Below, piece by piece: positions 19,001 to 26,786 of a DNA stretch of 64,000 bases; within the stretch, counting starts at the first letter, position 1, and the number at the start of each line of letters is the position of its first letter. The notes below the pieces were generated by a model that saw only the letters and a list, made by a program, of their open reading frames with translations, searched no databases and was not told where the DNA came from. The stretch is from NCBI GenBank assembly GCA_023425025.1, contig JAFADG010000035.1:137620-201619 (forward strand), given 5' to 3'. A program made the position numbers and the translations under genes. This DNA comes from Bacillota bacterium (GTDB lineage: Bacteria > Bacillota > Clostridia > Christensenellales > Aristaeellaceae).

Positions 19001-22000
19001 AAGAATTATAGGTAATGGAAACATTCTGCCCATCCGTCGGCAGGCCGGGGCCCTTCACATTGAATGTAAACACCTGGCCGTTTCCGTTATCGTCGCCAGT
19101 CACACTCTTTGTGATAACCACTTTGCCGCTGACCACGTTGATCACGACGGGAATATTGTTGGCAAGGGTTATCCCGCCCAGCACCGCCGTCGTCGCGACA
19201 GTATTTGTGCTTGTGGGCGCATAGGTACCAAAGTTGGTGGTTGAGGTTGTTCCATGGGGAATGGAGCCATTGTTGGGCGTATAAATGATATCGCCTGCAG
19301 TCACAGCGTTGTTCAGCGCGGTCTGCAGCGCATCCTTCACCGCCTGCGGGATGGAGGAATTGTTCAGGAAGGAAGCAGGCAGGCTGACCGTAATGGCATC
19401 CTTCAAATGACTGACACCGGCTGCGCTGACGGGCTCGCCCTTAAAGATGGTATGGCTGCTGCCGGTAAAGACGGGTACCACAGGAATGACCGTATATTTG
19501 GCAGAAGCTGACTTCTGATCCGGCGTACCTTTTTTATAGTATGCGGTCAGGGTATATGCCAGCTGCGTCGTACCGACCACCGTGCTTGTGCTGGGCGTTC
19601 CGCCGGCGGTCCACTCAAAGGTGAAGTTGTCAATAAATGCCGGGGGATTGCTATTGATGGCCGAATTGTAGTAAAGCTGCCGGTAGTACAGCTCCTTGAG
19701 ATACGGATCGGTCATCATCACCTTGATGGCATCCTCGCCGCTCAGAGGCACATTGTCTCCCGCAAGCACATATTTGGTCAGCGGGTCCACCTTGACCCTT
19801 GGCTGAACATTTACGGTAGGTTCGCCAAAGAAGCGCCAAATCGTATTGAAGTTTTGATTGGTGCCGCCGTCATATACGGCGGTAAGCCCGTTGAAATTGG
19901 TATAGACGCCATTGCTTCCCAAGTAGTCGTCTTTGGGCTTGATGGTGACCGTTCCCTTGAAATACTTGGCTGTATCGGCACCGCTGTTTGTCGGATGTCC
20001 TGAAGCATCCAGCACGGGGACAATTGGCTGCATGCTTACCCTCGGCCATTCGACGTACTGATACTCGACGCCATTCACGGTCTCTGTTCCATAACCGCTG
20101 ATCCCTGCGGGCAGCGGGAAAACCAATTGAAATTGAGGATCAATATAGTCGCGTACGACAGCGTTGGATACTGTCAGGCCAATCTCCTCGCTGATGGTGT
20201 CAAAAATGGCTGACAGGTTGCCGGATGTACCTACAGAATAGAAGCGCGACGTATCGCCGTTCACATTTACTACGCTTCGCAGGAATGCATACGCCTTGCC
20301 CCTGTCCGTATTCGTGTCTGATGACGATCCGGGCAGAGCATCCACCATGCCGATGGCAAATACCGTCGCTTGATAGGTGCTGCGCAGCGTGCCGGCAGCA
20401 TTGACCGCATTGGTTGCCTCTGTCGGGCTATAGGTAGCAGAGCCCTGGGTCGGCAAGCCGTCTGTAAACAGGATGACGATGCGCGGACGGGTGACTCCGC
20501 CTGGCGGAACAGCGCCCAGCATCGACCCTGCCGCATTCAGACCCTGGCTGGTACGCGTATCATACGCGATATTCATTCTGTTGATCGCGTTGATCAGGGC
20601 GTTCTCGTTTGCACCAACGGCCAGCATGGGGCTGATCGTCGTCGCATAGGGAGAATTTTGGTTGGAAAAAGAAACGACGCCGATTTTGGAGGTAGGGGAC
20701 TTTGTTGCGGCTGAGCGCACAAAGCTGGCAGCTGCAGCTTTAAGTACTGTGAGCCTGGAATTCCACGTATATACCCTTCGGTTTGTGGAATTGTTGGTAT
20801 CGGTATCGTTGCCGCCATTTCCGGAGGATGTATAGAAGGAAGTCACTTTTCTCTGGGTACCGCTGCTATTCCAGTAGTACCATCCGTTCCCGTTGACAGG
20901 ATCATTATAGTAACGTACCAGAGAATAGTAATCGTTGTTCGAACCGCTGTTATCATTGTAGACATAATACACATCGTTTGTGTTTACGCTGCTGGTTACC
21001 CTTGTATAGCTGGCATTGCTGTTTGCGTTTGTGGTGTATTGCATGCTTTGCGAAGCATCCAGCACCAGAACGATATCCAAATCCGGCTTAACGAGCTCGG
21101 ACAATGTATATGCGCTAAGCGTCAGCTGCCAATAAGGATTATTCGGATCACCGGACAGGTTGTTCGATACCGTCTTATTGGTGATGATCCCCGTTTTTAT
21201 GTCTGTTGATGGCATGCTGCCGCCGCTGGCGCTGATATGCAGCCCCGCCAGCGGAGCCGGGACCGCCTTGCCCACCTGTCCATCGAACACACGGTTGGGA
21301 TTAAAGACGGCATTGCGCATCTTCTCTGACTTTACCGGGTCGCTTATGAGCGAAGCCCAATAATATGCCAGCACATCCGGAAGCCCGAAGACAGCCAGAT
21401 CATCCAGCTGGGCATCGGTAAGGCCATTGAGGACACTTGCCAGCGCCGGCTTATTGGCGCTCAAATAGTAGAGATACAGCTGCAGGTATTCCCCTTTGTA
21501 GGCCTCCACGGGATCGGTCCAGATATACCTTATGGACACCTGGTCCCTGTTTGCCTGAATCGGGATGCCCCGGGGGAACACAATGGCCTGACCCTGATTC
21601 AGGGCACGGACGGCTCCTTCCCTGGTATCGATATTCAGCGATTGAATGCCGATATGATCAGGCACCAGGATCGCCGCATCTTCATAACCGGTATCCGTAT
21701 TGAGGGTGAGGGTTACGTTACCGGCAGAAGCACCGCTTTGCACGAAGGCGGATTCCAGCTTCGCGAGCGCAGCGCTGATGGAGACGCTGTCCACATCCAG
21801 ATAGCCGCCATCCGCCGTCACCACCATAGAGGCGGAAGCATACGTCTTTTCCGGTATTTCCGGCAGCTCATACATCCCTTCCTGAGCAACAACAAATGCC
21901 TCAGGGTTTTCGGGATCAGCGGTGAGAAGCTGCATGACCATGGTGTGGCTGGCAAGCACCGTGCCCGGCTCCACCATCAGCATATAGTCAGCAAATATGC

Positions 22001-23276
22001 CCGGTTCGCCGGGAATGACCGCCGCATCATGAAGCGGCACATCCTGCTCCTCCGGATTCACCGTGACAACGCCTTCCGGCAAAATTACGCGCAGGGCTGT
22101 TACCGGCGGCTGTTCGGGGTTAAAGATAGCGCTCACACGGACATGGGCCAGCGTGGTGATGCCGATGACCTCCGCTATCAGCGTATGCGGGTTGACTGTA
22201 GGCGCTTCCGTTTCAACGGGCACTTCCGTTTCAACGGGCACTTCCGTTACAATCGGCGCTTCCGTTACAACCGGTTCTTCCGTTACAACCGGTTCTTCCG
22301 TTACAACGGGCGCTTCCGTTACAACCGGTTCTTCCGTTACAACCGGCTCTTCCGTTTCAACGGGCGCTTCCGTTTCAACCGGTGCTTCCGTCACAACCGG
22401 CTCTTCCGTTACAACCGGCTCTTCCGTTACAACCGGTTCTTCCGTCACAACGGGCTCTTCCGTCACAACCGGCGCTTCCGTTACAACCGGCGCTTCCGTT
22501 ACAACCGGTTCTTCCGTCTCAACCGGTTCTTCCGTTTCAACGGGCTCTTCCGTTACAGTGGGTGCTTCCGTCGCTTCTTCCCGCAGATTTACATTCAGCA
22601 AGGCAAGAGGCAACTCTGCATTATGATCATAGACAGCAAAGCCGCGGCTTTTGCCGCGCGCGACAAAGGCAGCCGTTTCCCCCTCGGTGAGGGGTACCAG
22701 CTTGTCCGCGTCAACAAAACCGTGCTGTACGCCCTGGTCTGTATCAAAGTTCACCGAAAGCCTGTCGCGGCTTTCATCAATATAGCGGCTGTCAACATAT
22801 ACAATGCTGTCTGCCACAAAGCGAGTGAGAATATAACCGCTGCGTTCTGTGGTATAAACGCGCACGTTGCCTGTTGCCGTTTTGGCATATCCCATCACAA
22901 AAGACGGAATCTCCGCAGCCGTTTTTACGGCCGGTTCTTCGACAAGAACCTCCGTCGGCTCTGCAGCAGGCTGTTCATCAGGCGCCTGCGTTACCGTTTC
23001 CGCCACAGGGGCTTCAGTGGGTGCTTCCGTCAGCACTTCCGTCACAACAGGTACCTCTGTCGGTGCCGGAGGCACTTCCGTCGGTGCTGGCGGCGCTTCC
23101 GTCGGTGCTGGCGGCGCTTCCGTCGGCGCTGCCTCTACCACGGCCGTCGCCGCCGGTTCATCTTCACCGGCACGGGTATAATCGGGCCCGGTAAAAATGC
23201 CGGAAGAATCAAAGTCCAACAGCATCAAAACTGTGAGGATGATGGATATGACTCTGCGGAGTTTTTTGTTTTCCAT
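13005..23276 (-). CDS. Giant LPVTG-anchored surface adhesin with vWA and 13 YDG-type repeats
   Basis: About 3,423 residues. In order: signal peptide; Thr/Pro/Glu-rich low-complexity stretches (near residues 30-90 and 235-360, units such as TEEPVV); a von Willebrand factor A domain (about 728-1030) with MIDAS DASQS and ILFTDG; SpaA/Cna-type beta domains; 13 tandem bacterial Ig-like repeats, each opening with a form of ADSNSKVYDGTALTDSGY (about 1590-2720); Cna-B-like units (TATKVWDD); two DUF11-like repeats; then LPVTG at about 3387-3391, a TM and a basic tail. This is a classical sortase substrate for adhesion. The ATG at 23276 (MENKKLRR) has AGGGG at 8 nt; a GTG lies 9 nt further upstream. 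Base composition is uniform, and the ORF is intact despite repeats. Confidence 0.95.
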   Translation of the reverse strand: MENKKLRRVISIILTVLMLLDFDSSGIFTGPDYTRAGEDEPAATAVVEAAPTEAPPAPTEAPPAPTEVPPAPTEVPVVTEVLTEAPTEAPVAETVTQAPDEQPAAEPTEVLVEEPAVKTAAEIPSFVMGYAKTATGNVRVYTTERSGYILTRFVADSIVYVDSRYIDESRDRLSVNFDTDQGVQHGFVDADKLVPLTEGETAAFVARGKSRGFAVYDHNAELPLALLNVNLREEATEAPTVTEEPVETEEPVETEEPVVTEAPVVTEAPVVTEEPVVTEEPVVTEEPVVTEEPVVTEAPVETEAPVETEEPVVTEEPVVTEAPVVTEEPVVTEEPVVTEAPIVTEVPVETEVPVETEAPTVNPHTLIAEVIGITTLAHVRVSAIFNPEQPPVTALRVILPEGVVTVNPEEQDVPLHDAAVIPGEPGIFADYMLMVEPGTVLASHTMVMQLLTADPENPEAFVVAQEGMYELPEIPEKTYASASMVVTADGGYLDVDSVSISAALAKLESAFVQSGASAGNVTLTLNTDTGYEDAAILVPDHIGIQSLNIDTREGAVRALNQGQAIVFPRGIPIQANRDQVSIRYIWTDPVEAYKGEYLQLYLYYLSANKPALASVLNGLTDAQLDDLAVFGLPDVLAYYWASLISDPVKSEKMRNAVFNPNRVFDGQVGKAVPAPLAGLHISASGGSMPSTDIKTGIITNKTVSNNLSGDPNNPYWQLTLSAYTLSELVKPDLDIVLVLDASQSMQYTTNANSNASYTRVTSSVNTNDVYYVYNDNSGSNNDYYSLVRYYNDPVNGNGWYYWNSSGTQRKVTSFYTSSGNGGNDTDTNNSTNRRVYTWNSRLTVLKAAAASFVRSAATKSPTSKIGVVSFSNQNSPYATTISPMLAVGANENALINAINRMNIAYDTRTSQGLNAAGSMLGAVPPGGVTRPRIVILFTDGLPTQGSATYSPTEATNAVNAAGTLRSTYQATVFAIGMVDALPGSSSDTNTDRGKAYAFLRSVVNVNGDTSRFYSVGTSGNLSAIFDTISEEIGLTVSNAVVRDYIDPQFQLVFPLPAGISGYGTETVNGVEYQYVEWPRVSMQPIVPVLDASGHPTNSGADTAKYFKGTVTIKPKDDYLGSNGVYTNFNGLTAVYDGGTNQNFNTIWRFFGEPTVNVQPRVKVDPLTKYVLAGDNVPLSGEDAIKVMMTDPYLKELYYRQLYYNSAINSNPPAFIDNFTFEWTAGGTPSTSTVVGTTQLAYTLTAYYKKGTPDQKSASAKYTVIPVVPVFTGSSHTIFKGEPVSAAGVSHLKDAITVSLPASFLNNSSIPQAVKDALQTALNNAVTAGDIIYTPNNGSIPHGTTSTTNFGTYAPTSTNTVATTAVLGGITLANNIPVVINVVSGKVVITKSVTGDDNGNGQVFTFNVKGPGLPTDGQNVSITYNSSNPAANRTEITGLGKGEYTVTETGAGIFEQVGSALVTPSTGNIGDRSGGSFIETKTYAFTNKRNTYTLTLAKVESVGTAAFPFIVSINGTLQTPAPSLKGGQTATYQVPSGATVSIAETVQSGYRLVDIAVATANGALSHTRNGASVQFAMPGKNTTVTYTNAQLIPLTIIADSNSKVYDGSALTDNGYTYTGTLASGHQITSVNVAGSQTYAGSSDNVASAAVIMNGSTDVTSHYAITYVKGTLTVTPRALTIKADSDSKVYDGTALTDNGYTLTSGTLASGDNINSVAVAGSQTYAGSSDNVASAAVIRRGATNVTSSYTITYVKGTLTVTPRALTIKADSDSKVYDGTALTDNGYTLTSGTLASGDSIYSVTVAGSQTYAGSSDNVASAAVIRRGATDVTSSYTITYVKGTLTVTPRELTIKADNDSKVYDGTALTDNGYTLTSGTLASGDSIASVTVAGSQTNVGSSDNVASNAVIMRGATNITSSYAVTYEKGTLTVTKRPIEITADSNSKVYDGTALTDSDYAITNGTLAPDHRIKSVTVTGSQTPIGQSDNVASVAVIVTGEGLNEVDVTDNYEVTYVKGLLTVTPKALVIRANSNSKVYDGTALTDSGYALVSGTLASGDTIASVTVAGSQTNAGSSDNTASNAVIMNGLTNVTSNYTITYEKGTLTVTPKALTITADSNTKIYDGTALADSGYTPAGLVAGDDVDAITVAGSQTNVGLSGNVASNAVIRNAGGTDVTASYTITYVDGTLAVTPRIITVLADSNSKVYDGTALTDSGYAILPENTATPTYGLAAGHTLGSITVTGSQTLAGSSANVPSGGIILAADETNVTANYTILYANGTLTVTPKALTITADSNTKIYDGTALTDSGYTPAGLAAGDDVDTITVAGSQTNVGFSGNVVSNAVIRNAGGTDVTASYTITYVDGTLAVTVREITITAASNTKVYDATALEDDGYSLTGGTLAAGQTIKSVNVAGSQTPVGSNSNVASGAVIVSGTGDEEVNVTANYQITYVDGTLAVTPRIITVLADSNSKVYDGTALTDSGYTILPENTATPTYGLAAGHTLSNITVTGSQTLVGSSANVPSGGAILAADEADVTDNYTILYANGTLTVTPKALTITADSNTKIYDGTALTDSGYTPAGLAAGDYVDTITVTGTQTNVGFSGNVASNAVIRNAGGTDVTASYTITYVDGTLTVTAREITITAGSAQKYYDGTALTDSGYTLTSGTLAAGQTIKSVTVTGSQTLVGLSGNVANNAVIVTGTGDEEADVTANYDISYIDGTLEVDPVSLKIKKALIGTMGENDTFTVVIEGQFDEGLTSREIIFTLADITETVPGILESAEIDVPGVRANTTYTITEIVTVNGVETTTAYEAAFGPDAAAELTAQTPDQVVTVTNRLLTSFTATKVWDDAASETRPQSITVQLLANGSPYGDPVTLDGTSEPAWTHTWEGLYAYDLQNGPITYTIEEASELPEAYRSYVVEGNTIVNTLKTPVVQLSKAVDKTQVLGGEQFAYTVTLTNSMLRPVYVSNVYDSLAAGQTFVAFTDQGTGSAAYNTATRIITWNGTVPAATLVEGVLVPGTTSFTFTVTADELTALEQGYRLLRNNATGEYTDPYAEEFPGEGQEEPATYPLDSNEVQVEVFGPVMSITKETSKTESHPGETLTYTLRVQSRSLRAFDVTVSDLLADGITFQSFTTTGFGEAQDALNAKLLTWNFTMPAATFNPETLEVTAPAEVTLTFVVSVDAIKVDQDVITIENSATVTPKKDDETPYDPIPSNEVETDVSAAVTAHKAASVVDMYVGDPTQDRRWVYVFTLTNTNTAPMRVNLVDEFNTNINFYNWVNAINTDPAVFPRVIAQDAYQDPDTGIQSINVSLVLAPATVDSQGNVIPSEMQYAVIVEGKYIELEGDDSVEIPVPNTGIYAVSTNIADPIDPATAVRKNTNTATVIVWAINGVLPVTGEWVMILVPFGGLLTLAGVMLLIMNRRKQLRLK
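15110..18520 (-). repeat. Array of 13 YDG/MBG-like Ig-fold repeats
   Basis: Thirteen copies of about 80-90 codons, each with KVYDGTALTDSGY or a close variant and ending with a TYVDGTLTVTP-like strand. The first four, plus strand 17.5-18.5 kb, are the most alike in DNA. Forms the long stalk of the surface protein. Confidence 0.85.
15130..16725 (-). repeat. Tandem duplication of a three-domain block (798-bp period) inside the adhesin
   Basis: Matching anchors recur exactly 798 bp apart: 15341/16139, 15592/16390 and 15869/16667. Each copy holds three repeats starting IITVLAD, ALTITAD and EITITA, so the block of 266 residues was duplicated in frame. Boundaries given are approximate. Confidence 0.8.
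22195..22570 (-). repeat. 18-bp minisatellite encoding TEEPVV/TEAPVV units
   Basis: About 20 near-identical 18-bp units encoding Thr-Glu-(Glu/Ala)-Pro-Val-(Val/Glu). Copy-number change stays in frame, so it would alter spacer length rather than switch expression. A related Thr/Pro block lies at 23020-23150. Confidence 0.85.
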
Positions 23277-23752
23277 AGTTTGCACCCCTATTCTCTTTCG
23301 CTTCGCTACGGCCTGCTGTGTACAGGCACTGTTCTTTAGTGGGCAAGAATACCTTACTTCCCATTATATGGAATGATATGGGGCTATTTCGACGTATATT
23401 GAATTATACACACATCTACAAGAAACCGCAAGAGCAAAATTTCATTATTTTTTTAATTTTTGAAGATGTTTCCGTAATATTTTGTCGTATCTTGCTGCTT
23501 GGTTCCTTGTGATGATGTATATACAATTGCCATTTTTATGCCACCGCCAACACGAAATTCCGCATTTCATATACTTTCATCATGATCCGCCATCCGTTTG
23601 CCGCAGATGATCGCGCGAGTTTTCATTCATCCCGTCACATTCCTGCGGATATTTGACGACGACGTCTTAACACTTTTGCAACATCTACCCCCTGCCCTTA
23701 TTTTAGCAGGTGCATTCTCTATACCCATGTTTTTTGTGGATGACACAAAAAA
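23277..23752. other. AT-rich intergenic region upstream of the adhesin
   Basis: No convincing gene. It holds the adhesin promoter (23403-23431), a roughly 120-nt 5' leader without a recognised riboswitch, and AT-rich DNA from about 23430 to 23560. The remainder shows no structure I can name. Confidence 0.6.
23403..23431 (-). promoter_or_regulatory. Promoter of the giant adhesin
   Basis: On the minus strand TTGCGG (23426-23431), 17-bp spacer, TATAAT (23403-23408); AT-rich DNA just upstream may act as an UP element. Confidence 0.65.
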
Positions 23753-23779
23753 CGCCCCCTTTTTCAAAAAAGGGAGCGC
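23753..23779 (-). terminator. Terminator of ECF S-component gene
   Basis: CGCcCCCTTTTT pairs with AAAAAGGGaGCG, one mismatch, followed on the minus strand by a run of six T. Confidence 0.8.
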
Positions 23780-23793
23780 TTTTCAAATGCCAC

Positions 23794-24282
23794 TCAAATC
23801 ATCTTCTTCAAATGAGGCAGATACAAGCTGAAAACAAGACCAAGTACTACGCCGGCGGCAGCCTGCAAAAGGTTGGGCCCTATGGTTGTAAGCGCGAGGC
23901 CCCAATTGGAGATGAAAATTTCATAGGCAAAATATCCGCAGACCATCACGGTCTCCGCCAAAGCAAAAGCGCCAAGGTTTCGCACGTGCTTCCCCGAGCG
24001 GAACATCATCGAAACAATCAGCCCCATAAGCGCTTTGATGATAATGGTGGCCGGTATATAAACAGAGTAGCCTGATAAAAGATCGGCCAATGCTGAGCCG
24101 ACAGCGGCGATCAGCGCCGCATATCTGCCAAGAAGCATAGAGGATAAAAAGATTACGCCATCCCCCAAATGGATATAACCGGCGCCAAGGGGAAGCGTAA
24201 CCTTCACCTGCCACGTTGCCAGCAGCACCAGCGATGTCAGCAAGCCGCCCAGCGCAAGCCGCTTCACACGTTCATCACGCAT
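23794..24282 (-). CDS. ECF transporter S component
   Basis: A 162-residue integral membrane protein with about five to six hydrophobic segments. The motif AGYIHLGDGVIFLSSMLLG near residues 34-52 is characteristic of the ECF substrate-binding S-component family (riboflavin/thiamine/HMP-type relatives). It would bind a vitamin-like substrate and use a shared EcfAAT module encoded elsewhere. No riboswitch is visible upstream, so the substrate cannot be assigned. It follows the ferritin-like gene by 70 bp and has its own terminator. Confidence 0.85.
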   Translation of the reverse strand: MRDERVKRLALGGLLTSLVLLATWQVKVTLPLGAGYIHLGDGVIFLSSMLLGRYAALIAAVGSALADLLSGYSVYIPATIIIKALMGLIVSMMFRSGKHVRNLGAFALAETVMVCGYFAYEIFISNWGLALTTIGPNLLQAAAGVVLGLVFSLYLPHLKKMI

Positions 24283-24352
24283 AAGAAAGCATCCTTTCAG
24301 GTGTGCGTCATAGAATGAAGATTTTTGATTCTTTCACTGAAAATCAGCGGCG

Positions 24353-24838
24353 TTACTTCATCTGTTCCTCGATGGCTTCAAGATGTGCCTGCTCCTCCCT
24401 GGCAATCGCCAGGAAGGCCTCCCTCGCCTCATCCCGCTCACAGCTGGCGGCAAACTCCTGATAGCAGCGCACCGCCGTTTCCTCGCTGTCCCTGGCAAAG
24501 TTAAGCAGCGCATCCATATTGCTGAGCGCGCCTTCCCGCTGGGCCTGCATCAGCCCGCCGGGGAAGAGGATCTGGGCGGCATAGGATTTGAGCAGGATCT
24601 GCTGCTCCTGGTCGGTAGATGCCATCGATGCGTTGCCCATTTTGGCAAACTTGGCCAAATGCATGGTTTCATCCCCATGCAACCGTTTGAGCACGGCCAG
24701 CAAGGCGGGGTCGTGACACAACATCAGACCCCGCTCATAGACACGGATGGCGCGCCGTTCCATTTCGCAGGCGATATACAAGGCTTCCTGCTCCGATTTC
24801 ACCTGCAGAGAGCTGTTCACACTGCACATGTTTTGCAC
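24353..24838 (-). CDS. Ferritin-like (rubrerythrin-type) domain protein
   Basis: A 161-residue four-helix protein with repeated carboxylate/His motifs: EMERRAIRVYERG, HGDETMHLAKF, DSEETAVRCYQEF and REEQAHLEAIEEQ. These fit the E...ExxH pattern of ferritin-like di-iron proteins. No rubredoxin domain follows, so it is not a full rubrerythrin. I use the GTG at 24838 because AGGAGG lies 5-6 nt before it and 14 nt before the ATG. Probable role: iron or peroxide handling in an anaerobe (family inference). Confidence 0.78.
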   Translation of the reverse strand: MQNMCSVNSSLQVKSEQEALYIACEMERRAIRVYERGLMLCHDPALLAVLKRLHGDETMHLAKFAKMGNASMASTDQEQQILLKSYAAQILFPGGLMQAQREGALSNMDALLNFARDSEETAVRCYQEFAASCERDEAREAFLAIAREEQAHLEAIEEQMK

Positions 24839-24936
24839 AAGCGCCTCCTGTTTTGCACATGTTTATCCACAGTTCTATGCGGATATATGCTTATTTTGCC
24901 CATTACACCCAAGACATCGCTTATGTTTTCCACAAG

Positions 24937-25143
24937 TTATGCCTTTTGCTCCTCCAGGTACGCGTTGAGCTGATCCACCAGCTCGTCGGCGCTGCTGCCA
25001 TGTACGGCGCACGCCTCCTCCAGGCTCTCCATGGCGGACGCGGGGCAACCCAGGCAATGCATTCCAAACTCCATCAATATGCGGGCGGTGCCGCGGTTCA
25101 GGCGAAGGACTTCGCCGATTGTCATCTCTTTGCTGACAGACAT
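24937..25143 (-). CDS. DUF1858 domain protein
   Basis: A 68-residue protein, MSVSKEMTIGEVLRLN...FGMHCLGCPASAMESLEEAC, matching the DUF1858 family whose CxGC motif is conserved. Such proteins are often next to hybrid-cluster or redox proteins and may bind a metal or cluster; the function is unknown. The frame is open upstream, but the ATG at 25143 has GTGAGG at about 8 nt and starts the family's conserved region directly. Confidence 0.85.
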   Translation of the reverse strand: MSVSKEMTIGEVLRLNRGTARILMEFGMHCLGCPASAMESLEEACAVHGSSADELVDQLNAYLEEQKA

Positions 25144-25259
25144 GGAACAAACCTCACTTCTTTCTATTTCATCGGACGCCAAATGGCGGCGTCCGGCGCT
25201 TTTATCTTACCCCAAAGCGCGGGGAATGTCAACGAATGCGCCGTTTGGGCAAATAATTC

Positions 25260-25297
25260 GCACCGGCCGGGATCGCTTTGTGCGTCCCGGCCGGTGC
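25260..25297 (-). terminator. Strong GC hairpin downstream of the glyoxalase gene
   Basis: GCACCGGCCGGGA / TCCCGGCCGGTGC, 13-bp perfect stem, 12-nt loop, 47 bp past the stop. The U-tract is short, so termination efficiency is uncertain. Confidence 0.6.
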
Positions 25298-25344
25298 AAT
25301 GAAAACAATCTGGAAAATAATGCCCCTGCCATAGTCATTTTGAC

Positions 25345-25713
25345 TTAACGCTTGGGTACAATCTCCAGCCAGTAGCCGTCGGGATCGGCGATAAAGTAGA
25401 TGCCCATCCCCTTATTCTCAAAACAGATACAATCCATTTTTTCATGCAGCGCGTGGGCGGCCTCCATATCCTCCGTCACAAACGCCAGGTGGAATTCCGC
25501 CTCGCCAAGGTCATAGGGCGTTTCACGGTCGCGCAGCCAGGTCAATTCCAGCTGAAAGCGCCCGTCTTCATCCGTCATGAACACCAGCTTGAAGGAACCG
25601 TCCGCGGCCGTCTTCTCCCGGAGAACGTGCAGCCCCAGCGCCTCCTGGTAAAAGCGCACGCTCTTTTCCAAATCCAACACGTTAAAGTTTTGATGGGCAA
25701 AGGTAAAGGCCAT
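25345..25713 (-). CDS. VOC-family protein (lactoylglutathione lyase-like)
   Basis: A 122-residue glyoxalase/VOC-fold protein with two beta-alpha-beta-beta-beta modules. Likely metal ligands include the His in FAHQNFNV, E in FQLELTW, H in EFHLAFV and E in YWLEIVP, the usual glyoxalase I pattern. It may detoxify methylglyoxal adducts, but VOC proteins are diverse. AAGGAGG is 6 nt before the ATG at 25713; an upstream GTG two codons earlier is too close to the SD. Confidence 0.82.
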   Translation of the reverse strand: MAFTFAHQNFNVLDLEKSVRFYQEALGLHVLREKTAADGSFKLVFMTDEDGRFQLELTWLRDRETPYDLGEAEFHLAFVTEDMEAAHALHEKMDCICFENKGMGIYFIADPDGYWLEIVPKR

Positions 25714-25730
25714 ATTCACCCTCCTTGTTG

Positions 25731-26639
25731 TCAGTCATCCAGGGATACGGGCAGGTCGGTGTCCGCAAAGGGATCATTTTGATTATACGCCTCCAGCGTT
25801 ACGTGGGCCGAAGGGGTGATATCCTCAATGGATTTGGGTTTTCCCTCGTCCGCCGGCTTCTTTTCTTCCTTCTTGTCAACGGGCGGCTCCACAATGTGCA
25901 GGAAGATGGACGTGTCGGCAAACGTGATCTGCGCATACTCGCCCGGTTTTGTCATGGCCACCACTTCGGTGGTCTTGGATTTTGCCCGCCGGGCAAAATC
26001 CACCGCCACCTCGCTGCGCCCCTGCCAATGCATGGGGATAAACAGCCTGGGCTTGACGGAAAGAATGAAATAATTGGCGCCGGCGTCAAACATGTTGCCC
26101 ATCCTGGGATCCACCGGAAACATGCAAATATCGATGTGCTGGCCGACCAGCGGTTTCACCGCTTCGTCAAACGCTTTTTCCGCCGCCTCTATTTCCCGAA
26201 GCGTGCTTTCCTCCCGCCAATGCCACAGGTTCAGATCGCCGGCATGGAAAACGCGCAAGCCGCCGATGTCCACCAGGTAGGATACGCCCATATCCGTAGA
26301 GCCATAAGCCGTTACCCGCACGCCGGGGGCAAGGAGCAGGCTGTCGCCCGGCGCCAGGCGCTTGCCGCGGATGCCGATGGGCGTATCGTTGGCCACGATA
26401 TAGGTGACGGGATTCCCTTCCATCCAGGTATAGATCACCTGGTCCAAATGATCCGGGTGGGCGTGGGTCACAAACACAAAGACCTGGGAATACGCTTTGA
26501 AGCTGTCCGCCGTCAGCTTTGCGATGGCTGGAAGCTCCTTTTTTTCGCCTTCCCAATAATCAAACACCAGCAGCGTGCTGTCCACCTGAACGGAAAAGCC
26601 GCTGTGGTGATGATAGGTAACCGATGCATGCAGCTCCAT
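25731..26639 (-). CDS. Metallo-beta-lactamase-fold hydrolase
   Basis: About 302 residues. THAHPDHLD is the MBL-fold HxHxDH motif, and FHAGDLNLWHW and IPMHWQGR supply further ligands, as in UlaG-like/RNase Z-like hydrolases. The last 60 residues are a Lys/Glu/Pro-rich tail that looks disordered. AGGAGG lies 7 nt before the ATG at 26639; the longer frame has no SD. It is 17 bp upstream of the glyoxalase gene, so the two are probably co-transcribed. Substrate not predictable. Confidence 0.85.
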   Translation of the reverse strand: MELHASVTYHHHSGFSVQVDSTLLVFDYWEGEKKELPAIAKLTADSFKAYSQVFVFVTHAHPDHLDQVIYTWMEGNPVTYIVANDTPIGIRGKRLAPGDSLLLAPGVRVTAYGSTDMGVSYLVDIGGLRVFHAGDLNLWHWREESTLREIEAAEKAFDEAVKPLVGQHIDICMFPVDPRMGNMFDAGANYFILSVKPRLFIPMHWQGRSEVAVDFARRAKSKTTEVVAMTKPGEYAQITFADTSIFLHIVEPPVDKKEEKKPADEGKPKSIEDITPSAHVTLEAYNQNDPFADTDLPVSLDD

Positions 26640-26786
26640 ACACGCGCCTCCTCTCTTGTACAACCTTTTCTCTATTTTGTCACATATCGCCCCGGCTGTC
26701 AAGAAAAGGCGCACAAATCGCGGATGTCTCTCCCCTTTTTTGGCTGTTTTATCTGTTTTTCGGCCAATATTCCCCACTTTACATAT

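Noticed and set aside
22195..22570. CRISPR-like array
   Set aside because: Repeats are 18 bp, contiguous with no spacers and lie within a coding frame.
21642..23339. Plus-strand 565-codon frame over the Thr/Pro repeats
   Set aside because: Shadow of the minisatellite; it translates as an FRYNR repeat without any family match and ends inside the adhesin promoter side.
23598..23831. 77-codon plus-strand frame upstream of the adhesin
   Set aside because: Overlaps the ECF gene terminator and the 3' end of that gene, no SD and no recognisable domain.
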